Assembly (NCBI GenBank): GCA_900544195.1
Contig: UQUJ01000054.1
Location: 1 to 21,268 of the forward strand
Direction: 5' to 3'
DNA from: an uncultured Alistipes sp.
GTDB lineage: Bacteria; Bacteroidota; Bacteroidia; Bacteroidales; UBA932
Length of the DNA: 21,268 nucleotides
The position numbers and the translations under genes were made by a program. Shown here in pieces: positions 1 to 8,508 of this stretch; the first letter of the stretch is position 1, and the number at the start of each line of letters is the position of its first letter. The notes under the pieces were generated by a model. It searched no databases. It saw nothing but the letters and a program-made list of their open reading frames with translations, and had not been told where the DNA came from.

Positions 1-433
1 TCGGAACGGTCGCATCCTCGGGGATATGCCTCATCCTCACCTGACCGGCGATGTCATCCAGAAGGGCAGGACCACGACCGTCAATCACACCGGTGCCGAA
101 TATGGACATATTCTCGACACCCTCTCCCCAGAAGATAGCCTTGTGCCCCTTGTAGGAATAGATGTTCGTCGAGCCCACGATCACAGCACCCTCGCGAAGC
201 CTGATGCTGACCCCGGACTTGAGCTGCACGGCACCCGTGACATAACGTCCCACGCTGAACTCAAGAGTGCCGCCACCCTTGGAGGCGATGAAATCAATCG
301 CCCCCTGGATGCTCGTGGTGTTGTCATGGACACCATTGCTCTTGATGCCGAAATTGGACGCCTTATAGACATTCTGGGAGAATCCCATTACGGAAAACAG
401 CAGCAAAGCCGTCAATAACAATATTCTTTTCAT
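1..433 (-). CDS. Secreted right-handed beta-helix (GH28/pectate-lyase-3-like) protein, N-terminal part, cut by window edge
   Basis: The minus-strand frame opens with ATG at 433-431 and stays open to base 1, giving about 144 residues with no stop, so the gene continues beyond the left edge. Residues 1-20 (MKRILLLTALLLFSVMGFSQ) form a clear signal peptide. The start of the mature protein resembles the N-cap of pectate-lyase-3/GH28-type beta-helices: F-G-I-K-S-N-G-V, then D-N-T-T-S-I-Q-x-A-I-D-F, a GGG turn, G-x-Y-V-T-G and I-x-G-x-G-V-I-D-G-R-G. The catalytic region is not in the window, so the substrate is open. Its ATG overlaps the TGA of the upstream GH28-like gene by 4 bases (ATGA), which suggests translational coupling in one operon. 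It is probably another pectin or rhamnogalacturonan enzyme; that is inference from context. Confidence 0.85.
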   Translation of the reverse strand, partial: MKRILLLTALLLFSVMGFSQNVYKASNFGIKSNGVHDNTTSIQGAIDFIASKGGGTLEFSVGRYVTGAVQLKSGVSIRLREGAVIVGSTNIYSYKGHKAIFWGEGVENMSIFGTGVIDGRGPALLDDIAGQVRMRHIPEDATVP

Positions 434-1929
434 TTCTTCTTGATGTTCTTGGTGTCCTTTGTAATGATCTGTTTCTTGCCCTTGGGAGCGGTCTCCTGGT
501 TGATCTGAAGGTTCTTCATACGAAGGCCGTTCACGTCATCGGTCACGATGGCCGGACGGTAATCCTCGCCGTCAACCGTGAGCTTCACGTTGTCGAAAAC
601 AATGCCGTCAGCGTGACGGATGTAGAATCCCCATGCCGGAAGCTCCTTCCAGTTGGAGAACTCAGGGTAACGGGTCTCCTGCTCCTCGATCGCGTCAAGT
701 TCCTCCTTAGAGGTACCTGCGTAGGCATATTCAGGATCGGCGTGGCCCGGATAGACAATCTCGATGTTCTCCATACGGACATTCTCGATGCGAAGGCCAG
801 GCAGACCGGCGATAATGCTCGGGCAGACGTTGCGAGGCAGATCCTCGACAGGGCCCTCATAGCTGTAGCCAGCGTCCGGCTTGTCGAACGGAACCTCGGC
901 ATACATATTCTTGATCACCACATCCTTAAGGCAAGGCACCTGACTGCCGTTGACATTGCGGGTTCCCGTACGAAGGAAAATCGGGTTGCCGGTGTTAAGG
1001 CTCCGGAGGCTGTCTATCTCCACATCCTCGATCTGGGCGCCGTCCACGGTGGCGATGGTGATCGCGCTGCGGTAGGTGTCGAATATGGTCATGTTCTTGA
1101 ACCTGAAGTGCCTGAACTTGCCACGGGTATAGGTGCCGAACTTGATGCCGTTGGCGCTGCTTCGTCCGACGCAGTTCTCTACAAGAATATTCTCGCTCAC
1201 GCCATCGTTGCTGTGGCTCTTGAAGCAATATGAATCGTCGGAAGAGTCGATGTAGCAGTCACGCACGATGACATCGCTGCAATCCACCACGTCCAGACCG
1301 TCGTTGTTCCAGTAGCACTTGGCGTCAACCGTAATGCCCTCGATCAAGAGGCCACGGCACTTGTCGTACTGCTGTGTCCAGCAGGCCGGATCCTTAAGGG
1401 TGATGTCCTTGATGGTTACATTGTTGCAGAGATACATATGGATGTTCTCCGGCCTGATGGTCTCGTTGACACGGTCGTTGCCGAGTTTGTCGTCAATGAG
1501 TCCCATGTGGACGAAATCCACGAAACGGACTCCGACATCGAAGCCACGGCCGTCAACGATGCCCTCTCCCGTCAGACCGATGTTCTCCTGCTTCACGGCA
1601 AGGATAAGCGCGGTCCATTTAGCGTCCGGATCCTTCACATAATCGTAAGGATTCAACGAACCGACAAGCGCGGCGTCCTTCTCGATGTGAAGGGTGACAT
1701 TGTTCTTAAGATAAATGGAACCCGAAATGTAGTCCCCTTTGTCTAGCACGACACGACCGCCTCCACGTGAGGAAGCGAAGTCTATCGCGGCCTGAATGCT
1801 TGCGGTGTTCAGAGTGACCCCGTCCGGCCTCGCACCGAAATCACGGGCGAAAAAGTCCGTGGCTCCAAGCGAGAGAGCCGAACCGGCGAAGAGCAGCGCT
1901 GCGGCCGCGATTCCTAGTAAATTTCTCAT
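430..1929 (-). CDS. Secreted GH28-family-like polygalacturonase/rhamnogalacturonase-type beta-helix protein
   Basis: The 499-residue protein has a signal peptide (residues 1 to about 23, rich in A and L) followed by a GH28-type N-cap and beta-helix. GH28 enzymes hydrolyse galacturonan or rhamnogalacturonan linkages with three Asp. Here NNDG gives D210 and SSDD gives D231/D232, the 21-residue spacing of D180/D201/D202 in Aspergillus polygalacturonase II. The usual GHG His motif instead reads S-S-A-N-G (N260), and the usual R-I-K motif reads T-I-A (291-293), so the catalytic machinery differs from classic GH28. The C-terminus is Lys-rich. The gene lies 13 bases downstream of the GH106 gene and overlaps the next beta-helix gene by 4 bases. 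It is probably a periplasmic or surface pectin enzyme with an unknown exact bond; it could be a binding or lyase relative. Confidence 0.85.
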   Translation of the reverse strand: MRNLLGIAAAALLFAGSALSLGATDFFARDFGARPDGVTLNTASIQAAIDFASSRGGGRVVLDKGDYISGSIYLKNNVTLHIEKDAALVGSLNPYDYVKDPDAKWTALILAVKQENIGLTGEGIVDGRGFDVGVRFVDFVHMGLIDDKLGNDRVNETIRPENIHMYLCNNVTIKDITLKDPACWTQQYDKCRGLLIEGITVDAKCYWNNDGLDVVDCSDVIVRDCYIDSSDDSYCFKSHSNDGVSENILVENCVGRSSANGIKFGTYTRGKFRHFRFKNMTIFDTYRSAITIATVDGAQIEDVEIDSLRSLNTGNPIFLRTGTRNVNGSQVPCLKDVVIKNMYAEVPFDKPDAGYSYEGPVEDLPRNVCPSIIAGLPGLRIENVRMENIEIVYPGHADPEYAYAGTSKEELDAIEEQETRYPEFSNWKELPAWGFYIRHADGIVFDNVKLTVDGEDYRPAIVTDDVNGLRMKNLQINQETAPKGKKQIITKDTKNIKKK

Positions 1930-1942
1930 CAGTAATGTTTTA

Positions 1943-4795
1943 TTAATATAGTTTCACTGGTCCTATCAGTCCCGCGCTGACGTAAGGCTGCTTGCGTTTG
2001 ATGACAAAACGCTGCGCCACCTTGTTGTCCTTGAGGGTCTGGATATAGTTGCCCATAAGGGTCGTGACTTTCACCTCGATGGTGTTATCTCCCGGGCGGA
2101 GCAGTCCGGTAATGTCATACACACGCTCGCCGAACCACTTGACTCCCGCCGGTTTGCCGTTGACCCAAACCTCGCAGATGTCAGCCACCTTGCCGAGATT
2201 CAAGTACTTAGGAAGTTTTCCGGACAGTGTCACGGTCTTCGTGTAGGTCACCTCACCCATAAAGTTCCTGAACGTGGTGTCCTTCATATCCTTGAAGTCC
2301 TGAAGCTGGTCGAGGCTGGTCGTCCAGGTTGAATCCGGCCAGGTGTGGTGCATCTTGAGATCCCACCCGCCTGTCACCTGAATCTCGTCCTGTCCGTCAA
2401 GCGGAAGCTGTTTCCAAGCCGGAGCGCTACCACCCATCTTGTTGAACACGAACAGGTAAGTCTCGGAAGGACCGAAACGGAAATGCATCCTGCCGTCCTT
2501 GCCGACAGGAAGGACGAACCTCTTGCCGGAAGCCGGATCATAGAGCCAGGCGTGTTTCCCTGCAGTCACGGATTTCGGGAATATTATGTCCGTCTCCCTG
2601 GCCTCGCTCATGTGAGCGTTCATAAATAGGAACATATCACTGCCGTCATCGGTGACGTACTGGTTCTGGAGCAGGAACCTGTCCGGATTGCTGATCGTCA
2701 GAGTGTGAGGAAGATTGTACTTCTCCATCACGCCGGCGTACCACTCAAGGTACTTTCCGTCAGCCGGTTTCTCAAGCAGGACGAAATTGTCGTTGTACTT
2801 ATCCTTCAAACGCGCGACAGTTTCGGCGATCTGCTTGTCACGAGCCTCGAAATCCTTGAGTCCCAGCGACTTCTCTGGATATTTCCCGATGCAGAATACC
2901 CTGCCGCCACCTTTCACGAACTCCTCAAGCCTGGCGAGGGTCTCCGGTGTGGTGCTGGTCACCTCGACGAGGAACAAGGTGCCATATTCCTTAGGCCCGT
3001 AGCAGATCTTGCCATTGCGGATTGTAGCATCCTGGAGGATGATCTCGCTGACATAGTCCGCTCCGCCGCCGTTCTTGTGGATGGCCTCCCAGATCAAGGA
3101 GGTGTAAGGAATATTCAAGGCCACGGGGAACGGCTCGGTCTGCACGCCCATCGTGCTCCACATGTCGTAGTTGGCAGGGAGGATTGCGATGTCGGTGTAC
3201 ATATCAGCGTTCTGGAGCTGGCTGGCGATCCTCGCGCGGTAGTCGTTCAGCTTGTTCACGTAAGGCCACCAGGTGTTCCTCTCGTTGTGGAAGGTTCCGT
3301 ACTGAACCCAGCCCGGGAACTCGGCCTCAAGCGGGGAGTAGTTGAAACCATGCCAAACAGAATGGGTTATGCCGGAGATCGCGCTCATGTCGGAGCCGAC
3401 CTTCAGGAACTCAAGACTGGTCGTGAACACCTTGTAGGTGTTGGTCATCTCCTCGGCGCTGACAAGACGCTTGCCGGTAAGGTGGGCCGCCGACGAGACA
3501 TATTTGTCAATCATCGTGTAGGCGCGTCCGCGGCGGTAGTCCTCGTCGCCCATCTCCTCACCGATCCTGTGCTTGAGCCAGTTGGTCGTCCAGGACTCCC
3601 CTTCCGGAATGTCCTGGCCAAGGGAAGACTCCTCGATGAAGAAGCCGTTGCCATAGGCCTGGGAGCGGGATTTCACACCCTTCTCCCTGCACCAGGAGAG
3701 GAACGTGTTCATGTACCGCTCGTTGAGCAGCTCGGCCTTCGTGAGTTCGAAGTCGAAACGCACACGGTTCACCTGGTCCTGGAACTTATCACCTTTCTTT
3801 GAGCCATAGTCGAAGCTCTCCACATTGCCAAGTCTGCCGACCTTGAACATCGTGAACGGAAGCCAAGGCATCAGGTCGTAACCTCTGCGGGCCTTGAACT
3901 CCTCAGGGAAGTCGCTCGTCCAGTTGCAGCCCTCAAGCTCCATACTGTCCACGAAGAAAGCCCTGAGATGCTTTGACAGAGGTCCGAGCCTGGCCTCGAT
4001 CGTGTCGGCCATGTGGTCCAGATAGTTACGCACGGCGGTGGAATCCATGTGGTTAAGAATCGAACCGGCCGCGCCCGGAGCGCCGTTGATCACGCAGGCG
4101 AAGGAATCGTACTTCACCATAGCGTAGAACTGCCAGTTGCCTTCCGGTACATCCACCGTGATCACATCACCTTCGATGTTGCCCGACAGATCAATCGCCT
4201 CGCTGAGGTCGTTGATCGGATCCGGAGCGAGACAGACCGACACAAGTTCCGGAGTACGGCCGGTGTTCACCTTCGTCACCCCGGGATCTATATTCTTGAA
4301 TATATTGAACTTGGACATCTCAAACCTCTCGCCCCCCGTCACCTTCTGCGCATAGGTGAGCATCACGGAGGCACGCTCCTCACGAGGCAGGGTCTCCGCT
4401 CCGAACGGCCATCCTGATCCGATGATCAGGTCGCAGGTCATTCCAAGGCGTCCGGCCTCGTCGAACACGACCTTCAGCATGTCTATCCATTCGTCACTCA
4501 ACCATTTGAGCGGCTTGGTGTCCATCGCGTCAGCTCCGTACGGGAACGAGATCGGATTGATCTCCACTCCACCGACTCCCGCATCCTTGAGGATGTGCAG
4601 CTCACGCACAAGCTCCTCTGCCTCAACGCGGTCGCCGTTCCACCACCAGCGCACGAACGGACGGTAGCGGCTGTCCGGATTCTGGAACTGTTTGTAGAGA
4701 TCCTTGGATGTCGTCCTGGCCGAAGATTCGGACGAGAAGGCAACCAATGAGGCCAAAGCAACAGATGCTGCCGCTAAAAATCTGAATATCTTCAT
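1943..4795 (-). CDS. GH106-type alpha-L-rhamnosidase, secreted
   Basis: A large protein of about 950 residues. I use ATG 4795, not the in-frame TTG at 4810, because it gives a textbook signal peptide (MKIFRFLAAASVALASL...) and has an AGGAA upstream. The mature N-terminus shows the GH106-like pattern F-x-N-P-x-x-x-x-R-P, then R-W-W-W-N-G and G-V-G-G-V-E-I-N, beginning a TIM-barrel domain. The last 140 or so residues (from about WDLKMHHTW onward, with EVWVNGKPAGVKW) look like a galactose-binding beta-sandwich. GH106 enzymes remove terminal alpha-L-rhamnose from rhamnogalacturonan and related glycans, normally in the periplasm. The gene is 4 bases after the ADP-ribosylglycohydrolase-like gene and 13 bases before the GH28-like gene, so it is one transcription unit. 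The family call is good; the linkage is inferred. Confidence 0.85.
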   Translation of the reverse strand: MKIFRFLAAASVALASLVAFSSESSARTTSKDLYKQFQNPDSRYRPFVRWWWNGDRVEAEELVRELHILKDAGVGGVEINPISFPYGADAMDTKPLKWLSDEWIDMLKVVFDEAGRLGMTCDLIIGSGWPFGAETLPREERASVMLTYAQKVTGGERFEMSKFNIFKNIDPGVTKVNTGRTPELVSVCLAPDPINDLSEAIDLSGNIEGDVITVDVPEGNWQFYAMVKYDSFACVINGAPGAAGSILNHMDSTAVRNYLDHMADTIEARLGPLSKHLRAFFVDSMELEGCNWTSDFPEEFKARRGYDLMPWLPFTMFKVGRLGNVESFDYGSKKGDKFQDQVNRVRFDFELTKAELLNERYMNTFLSWCREKGVKSRSQAYGNGFFIEESSLGQDIPEGESWTTNWLKHRIGEEMGDEDYRRGRAYTMIDKYVSSAAHLTGKRLVSAEEMTNTYKVFTTSLEFLKVGSDMSAISGITHSVWHGFNYSPLEAEFPGWVQYGTFHNERNTWWPYVNKLNDYRARIASQLQNADMYTDIAILPANYDMWSTMGVQTEPFPVALNIPYTSLIWEAIHKNGGGADYVSEIILQDATIRNGKICYGPKEYGTLFLVEVTSTTPETLARLEEFVKGGGRVFCIGKYPEKSLGLKDFEARDKQIAETVARLKDKYNDNFVLLEKPADGKYLEWYAGVMEKYNLPHTLTISNPDRFLLQNQYVTDDGSDMFLFMNAHMSEARETDIIFPKSVTAGKHAWLYDPASGKRFVLPVGKDGRMHFRFGPSETYLFVFNKMGGSAPAWKQLPLDGQDEIQVTGGWDLKMHHTWPDSTWTTSLDQLQDFKDMKDTTFRNFMGEVTYTKTVTLSGKLPKYLNLGKVADICEVWVNGKPAGVKWFGERVYDITGLLRPGDNTIEVKVTTLMGNYIQTLKDNKVAQRFVIKRKQPYVSAGLIGPVKLY

Positions 4796-4799
4796 GTTC

Positions 4800-6356
4800 C
4801 TATTCGTCAACGTGATTTACAACCTTCGGCTTGCTTGAATATACCAGATAGTTGTCGATGACGATGTTCATGTTGTCCTGCTTGTTGAGGAACTTGAAGG
4901 TCAGAGTGTGCTCGCCTTCAGGAAGATCGTACTTCCAGTAGAGGTCCGGAGCCGCTCCGTTGCCCTTGATAGGGTTCTTGGCCACAGCGGAGAGCTTGCC
5001 GTCGAGGTATATCTCGACCTCGCCGACGTAACCGGTGTTGTCGTTGTAGCCGGCTCCCTTGTAGTAGTGGCTCTTCACAACGATGCCGTTGCCCTTGAAC
5101 TTGATCTGGCCGATATTTGTGATGGTCTTCTTGACGTTGACCTTGCCTTGAGGATAGTGCCCCTCGAAAGCCTTCTCGTAGCGCACGGCCTCCGGCTTCT
5201 GAACCTTGATTGTAACATTGTCACCATCAATTGAGCCACCATTACGCTCGATCACCTGAAGGGCTTGGCTGAGGGAATATTCAGTGGCCTTGTTGATGGA
5301 GATGTCTGTGTAGACGAAAGGTCTGTCCTCTACCTCCTCGCAAGGCTTCCTCCAATATTCAGGAATATTCTTGTAACCCATCATTACTCCGAGGATTCCG
5401 GCGGCCGACGAAGGGTTGCAGTCAGAGTCCTGGCCGCAGCGGGTGGAGATGTCGATGGTGCGGTAGAAGTTCTTGTCACCGTAGAGGAGACCGATGAGGA
5501 TGTAGCCGCTGTTGATGACGGCGTCGATGTTGAACTGGTTGTCAACCCCGTCCGGGCAGCCGATGTCGTAGCCATAGTGCTTGTTGAACAAAGCCCAGGT
5601 GATGTGCCAGTCCTTAGGGTACTGCTTGTGCCATTTGATGACATCAGCCATCGCCTTGTAGTAGTTGCTCTGGGCAGGGATTGCCTTGAGGGCCTCATTG
5701 ACAACGAAGTTCATGTCATCGCTGATGAATGCGAGAGAGATCATCGCGGCGACATACACTCCGCCGTACCAGCCGTCGCCGTAGTTCATCATGTGGCCGA
5801 TCTCGTCGCAGTAGTAGGACGAGGCGTTGACCATTCCCGGAGCCATCAGACCGGCGTAGTCGGCCTCAATCTGGAAGTCGATGTCGTCGGCGTGAGGGTT
5901 GTTGCGCCAGTGGCCGGACTCCGGAGGCATCACACCGTTCAGGATGTTGTAGCGTCCGAGCTGGTTGGCGTGCCAGAGCGGGTATGGGGCATGGGCGAAC
6001 GCGTTGGCGAAGGACTCGATCGGAGCGTCAAGGCCTTCCTTCTGGAACACCTCCACGAAAGTGAGGTCCATGTAGACATCATCGTAAAGCCCGGGAACAT
6101 TGTCGAACCACCATTTGATCGTGTGCTCGTGCCACGGAATCTCGATCTCGTCGTTCATGAAGCCGGAGTACTTGAACTCTGTCGGTCCGCCGTAGGAGCA
6201 GCCGATGGTCTTGCCGGCCCAGCCACCCTTGATCTTGTCCATAAGAACCTCCTTGGTCATCTTGACCTCCTTCGGGAGCTTCTTGGCGGCCGCGTCGAAT
6301 GTGGTTGTCAGCATAAGGACACCAGCGGTGATTAGGAATAAATTCTTGATTTTCAT
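4800..6356 (-). CDS. Secreted ADP-ribosylglycohydrolase-fold protein with C-terminal beta-sandwich
   Basis: A 518-residue protein with an N-terminal signal peptide (residues 1 to about 24, ending near AAA). An ADP-ribosylglycohydrolase (DraG-like) helical domain starts near residue 33 (KIKGGWAGKTIGCSYGGPTE). The two metal-binding stretches are recognisable but altered: Y91-D92-D93-V where TDDT is usual, and G-Q-D310-S-D312-C-N where GGDTDTN is usual. Residues from about 385 to the end form a beta-rich, CBM-like domain (EIYLDGKLSAV, LPEGEHTLTFKF). A secreted protein in a pectin-degrading operon is unlikely to act on protein ADP-ribosylation; a glycosidase or ribosyl/glycosyl hydrolase role is more plausible but unproven. 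It starts 13 bases after the membrane-protein gene and ends 4 bases before the GH106 gene. Confidence 0.8.
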   Translation of the reverse strand: MKIKNLFLITAGVLMLTTTFDAAAKKLPKEVKMTKEVLMDKIKGGWAGKTIGCSYGGPTEFKYSGFMNDEIEIPWHEHTIKWWFDNVPGLYDDVYMDLTFVEVFQKEGLDAPIESFANAFAHAPYPLWHANQLGRYNILNGVMPPESGHWRNNPHADDIDFQIEADYAGLMAPGMVNASSYYCDEIGHMMNYGDGWYGGVYVAAMISLAFISDDMNFVVNEALKAIPAQSNYYKAMADVIKWHKQYPKDWHITWALFNKHYGYDIGCPDGVDNQFNIDAVINSGYILIGLLYGDKNFYRTIDISTRCGQDSDCNPSSAAGILGVMMGYKNIPEYWRKPCEEVEDRPFVYTDISINKATEYSLSQALQVIERNGGSIDGDNVTIKVQKPEAVRYEKAFEGHYPQGKVNVKKTITNIGQIKFKGNGIVVKSHYYKGAGYNDNTGYVGEVEIYLDGKLSAVAKNPIKGNGAAPDLYWKYDLPEGEHTLTFKFLNKQDNMNIVIDNYLVYSSKPKVVNHVDE

Positions 6357-6369
6357 AATACTTTAGTTA

Positions 6370-7440
6370 TTAATTATTTGTTGTTCGTAAAGACTCACTT
6401 ATCCATGAGATGCCTCCCCACAGGATCTGGTTCACGGCCTGGGACTCGTGTGAGAGGGTCGCGAAGATCATCCCGAACTGTAGCGGAATGCCGTAGACGT
6501 AGGCCATCGCCGAAGAGACCAGAAAATGGAACGCGCCGAATCCGCCGGGAACCGGGATGACAGACGAGATGCTTCCCACAAGCATCAGAAACAGGGCGTC
6601 TGTCAAGTTGAGGCTTTGCAGCGCGTCCACGGTGAAAGTCAATTCCGGGTTGACGGCTCCGGGGGTTATTCCCTGGAGAGACCACAGGATCGTGGCGCTC
6701 ATCATCCAGTAGCAGAACCACACTCCGGCGGTCAGGGCTATGAATTTCCATGCTCCTTTCATACGGAGGCAACTGATGAATCCCTCCCAAAGCCCCTTGC
6801 AGAAATCGCGCACCTTGGCCAAAGGCTCCCACCTGTCAGCGAAAAGGATTGCGCACACTATGGCGGCGACAACTGCCAGACCAACGGAGATCAATGCGAT
6901 GATCTTGCCGACGCTGACACCTCCCGAGGCCGCGCCGAAGACCACATCGAAGAAATAACCGCCGAAACGTCTCCAGGTGAAAAGCAGGAACACAGCCATG
7001 ACCACCGCCATCGCCACCAGATCGGCGGCACGTTCCATGGCGGCGGTGCCGAGAACCTTGTCAAAGGATGCCAGACGATGGTTCCCCTCCTCTGTCTCCG
7101 GATCCTTTCCCGAATGGGCGGTGATGTAGCCGCAGCGGACAAACTCCCCCACACGGGGCAGTACAAGATTCACCAAATAGCTGATGTTGACGGCGTTGAA
7201 GCAGGTGAGGCGGGATGTCTCCCTGTCGATCGGGAGCAGAAGCTCGCGCCAACGGAGGGCTCTGAGGAAGAACGCGAGAAGCCCGAACAGCATCGAAAGG
7301 ATGACAAACTCCCAGCGGCATGCCTTGATCCCTTCCATAAAGTCCGTCCAGCCGACCCCACGGAACGAGAAATACAGCAGCGCCGCCGCAAGAGCGATGG
7401 AGACCCCGTATTTAAGAATATTCCCGACCTTCGTCTTCAT
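6370..7440 (-). CDS. Integral membrane protein, lysylphosphatidylglycerol synthase TM / UPF0104 (YbhN-like) family
   Basis: A 356-residue, strongly hydrophobic protein with roughly eight membrane segments. It carries two family signatures: L-P-R-V-G-E-F-V-R-C-G in the N-terminal third, and P-V-P-G-G-F-G-A-F near the C-terminus. Related domains form the flippase half of MprF and stand-alone lipid or glycolipid transporters; no C-terminal aminoacyl-transferase domain is present, so lysyl-PG synthesis is not expected. A good -7 box sits directly upstream on the minus strand. The stop is only 13 bases before the next gene, so this membrane protein seems to head the pectin-enzyme operon, although the association may be only positional. 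The lipid it handles cannot be read from the sequence. Confidence 0.85.
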   Translation of the reverse strand: MKTKVGNILKYGVSIALAAALLYFSFRGVGWTDFMEGIKACRWEFVILSMLFGLLAFFLRALRWRELLLPIDRETSRLTCFNAVNISYLVNLVLPRVGEFVRCGYITAHSGKDPETEEGNHRLASFDKVLGTAAMERAADLVAMAVVMAVFLLFTWRRFGGYFFDVVFGAASGGVSVGKIIALISVGLAVVAAIVCAILFADRWEPLAKVRDFCKGLWEGFISCLRMKGAWKFIALTAGVWFCYWMMSATILWSLQGITPGAVNPELTFTVDALQSLNLTDALFLMLVGSISSVIPVPGGFGAFHFLVSSAMAYVYGIPLQFGMIFATLSHESQAVNQILWGGISWISESLRTTNN

Positions 7441-7444
7441 GTTA

Positions 7445-7452
7445 CAAATTTA
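7445..7452 (-). promoter_or_regulatory. Bacteroidota -7 box for the membrane-protein/pectin operon
   Basis: On the minus strand this reads TAAATTTG, a match to the Bacteroidota -7 consensus TAnnTTTG. It lies only 4 bases upstream of the ATG at 7440, so the transcript would be nearly leaderless if this box is used. No good -33 TTG was seen at the usual spacing, so confidence is moderate. Confidence 0.45.
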
Positions 7453-7465
7453 ATCAAATATTCCT

Positions 7466-7473
7466 TAACTTTG
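7466..7473 (+). promoter_or_regulatory. Bacteroidota -7 box for the kinase-DUF-DUF368 operon
   Basis: Reads TAACTTTG, matching TAnnTTTG, 36 bases upstream of the kinase ATG. It sits back to back with the minus-strand box at 7445-7452, which makes this a compact divergent promoter. A clear -33 element was not found. Confidence 0.5.
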
Positions 7474-7509
7474 TGATTTGGCACGGAATGATAATCAAAA
7501 TACGACAAT

Positions 7510-8505
7510 ATGAAATCAATTTTGGGAATAGGAAACGCCCTGACGGACATCCTGGCCGTCTTTCCTGACGAGACAATGCTCCGCGAGTACCATCTTCCTC
7601 CGGGAAGCATGCAGCACGTGGATCTGGAGACCGGCGACCGTATCTGGTCCAAACTCAAGGAGTTCGGAGTGAAGTACGTACCGGGAGGCTCGGCAGCGAA
7701 CACTATCACATGCACGTCGATCTTCGGCATGCCGTCCGGCTTCATCGGCAAGATCGGCAACGACGAGTTGGGGCACCTGTACAAAAGCACCCTGGAGCAG
7801 TACGGCGTGAAGACCACCCTTCTGAACGGAACCAAAGGCTCCGGACGCGCGATGTGCTTCATCACGGGAGCGAACGCCGAACGGACCTTCGCGGACTACA
7901 TGGGAGCCGCCCTGGAAATGGTGCCGGAGGATCTGAAACCTGAATATTTCGAAGGCTATGACTACTTCCATATCGAGGGCTATCTCGTACAGAATCAAGA
8001 TCTTATCCGCAGAGCGGTACAGATGGCCAAGGATGCGGGCTGCAAGATCTCCATCGACATGGCCTCCTACAACGTGGTAGAGTCCAACGAGGCCTTCTTC
8101 CACAATCTTGTGGACCGTTACGTGGACATCGTGTTCGCCAACGAAAGCGAGGCGAGGGCCTTCACGAAACAGGAACCGCGCGAGGCTCTTGACACGCTGG
8201 CAAGCCAGTGCGAGATCGCCGTCGTGAAGGTCGGCAAGAACGGCTCGATGGTGAAGGAAGGTGATGAATATCACTACATCGAGGCATGGCCGGCGGCCAC
8301 GATCGACGCCACCGGAGCAGGAGACACCTACGCCGCCGGATTCCTCTACGCACACTCTCTCGGGATGCCTCTCAAGGTTTGCGGAGAAGTCGGCTCAATA
8401 ATTGCTGCAAAGGTCGTCGAGGTTATCGGCACCAAGATCGATGTTCCGAGATGGAAGGATGCCAAGCGTGAGATCCGCGAGCTGATCGCCTCCGTAAATC
8501 AATAG
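7510..8505 (+). CDS. PfkB-family carbohydrate/nucleoside kinase (adenosine-kinase-like)
   Basis: A 331-residue cytoplasmic kinase of the ribokinase/PfkB family. Signatures in order: an N-terminal GNALTDI substrate strand, the GGSAANT glycine motif with a downstream GFIGKIGNDELG, and the C-terminal D-A-T-G-A-G-D-T-Y-A-A-G-F anion-hole/ATP motif with D272 as the expected catalytic base. The length and the GGSAANT version resemble the adenosine-kinase-like branch common in Bacteroidota; adenosine, ribose or a fructose derivative cannot be separated by eye. It is the first gene of a tight operon, with the next ATG 3 bases after its TAG stop. There is no strong Shine-Dalgarno sequence, as is usual in this phylum. 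Confidence 0.9.
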   Translation: MKSILGIGNALTDILAVFPDETMLREYHLPPGSMQHVDLETGDRIWSKLKEFGVKYVPGGSAANTITCTSIFGMPSGFIGKIGNDELGHLYKSTLEQYGVKTTLLNGTKGSGRAMCFITGANAERTFADYMGAALEMVPEDLKPEYFEGYDYFHIEGYLVQNQDLIRRAVQMAKDAGCKISIDMASYNVVESNEAFFHNLVDRYVDIVFANESEARAFTKQEPREALDTLASQCEIAVVKVGKNGSMVKEGDEYHYIEAWPAATIDATGAGDTYAAGFLYAHSLGMPLKVCGEVGSIIAAKVVEVIGTKIDVPRWKDAKREIRELIASVNQ

Positions 8506-8508
8506 ACT

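Noticed and set aside
26..418. Plus-strand open frame of 130 codons at the left edge
   Set aside because: The opposite strand encodes a signal peptide and a beta-helix N-cap in an operon with 4-base overlap, which is much better supported.
2705..3802. Plus-strand open frame of 365 codons opposite the GH106 gene
   Set aside because: No recognisable motif; it is a shadow of the GH106 coding strand.
4796..4810. Upstream TTG start for the GH106 gene
   Set aside because: ATG 4795 gives a clean signal peptide and has AGGAA upstream; the TTG start would only add five polar residues.
5265..6335. Long plus-strand open frame (356 codons) opposite the ADP-ribosylglycohydrolase-like gene
   Set aside because: Its translation is a low-diversity string of V, D, L and H with no domain, and it is the complement of a well-supported gene; GC-biased third positions keep it open.
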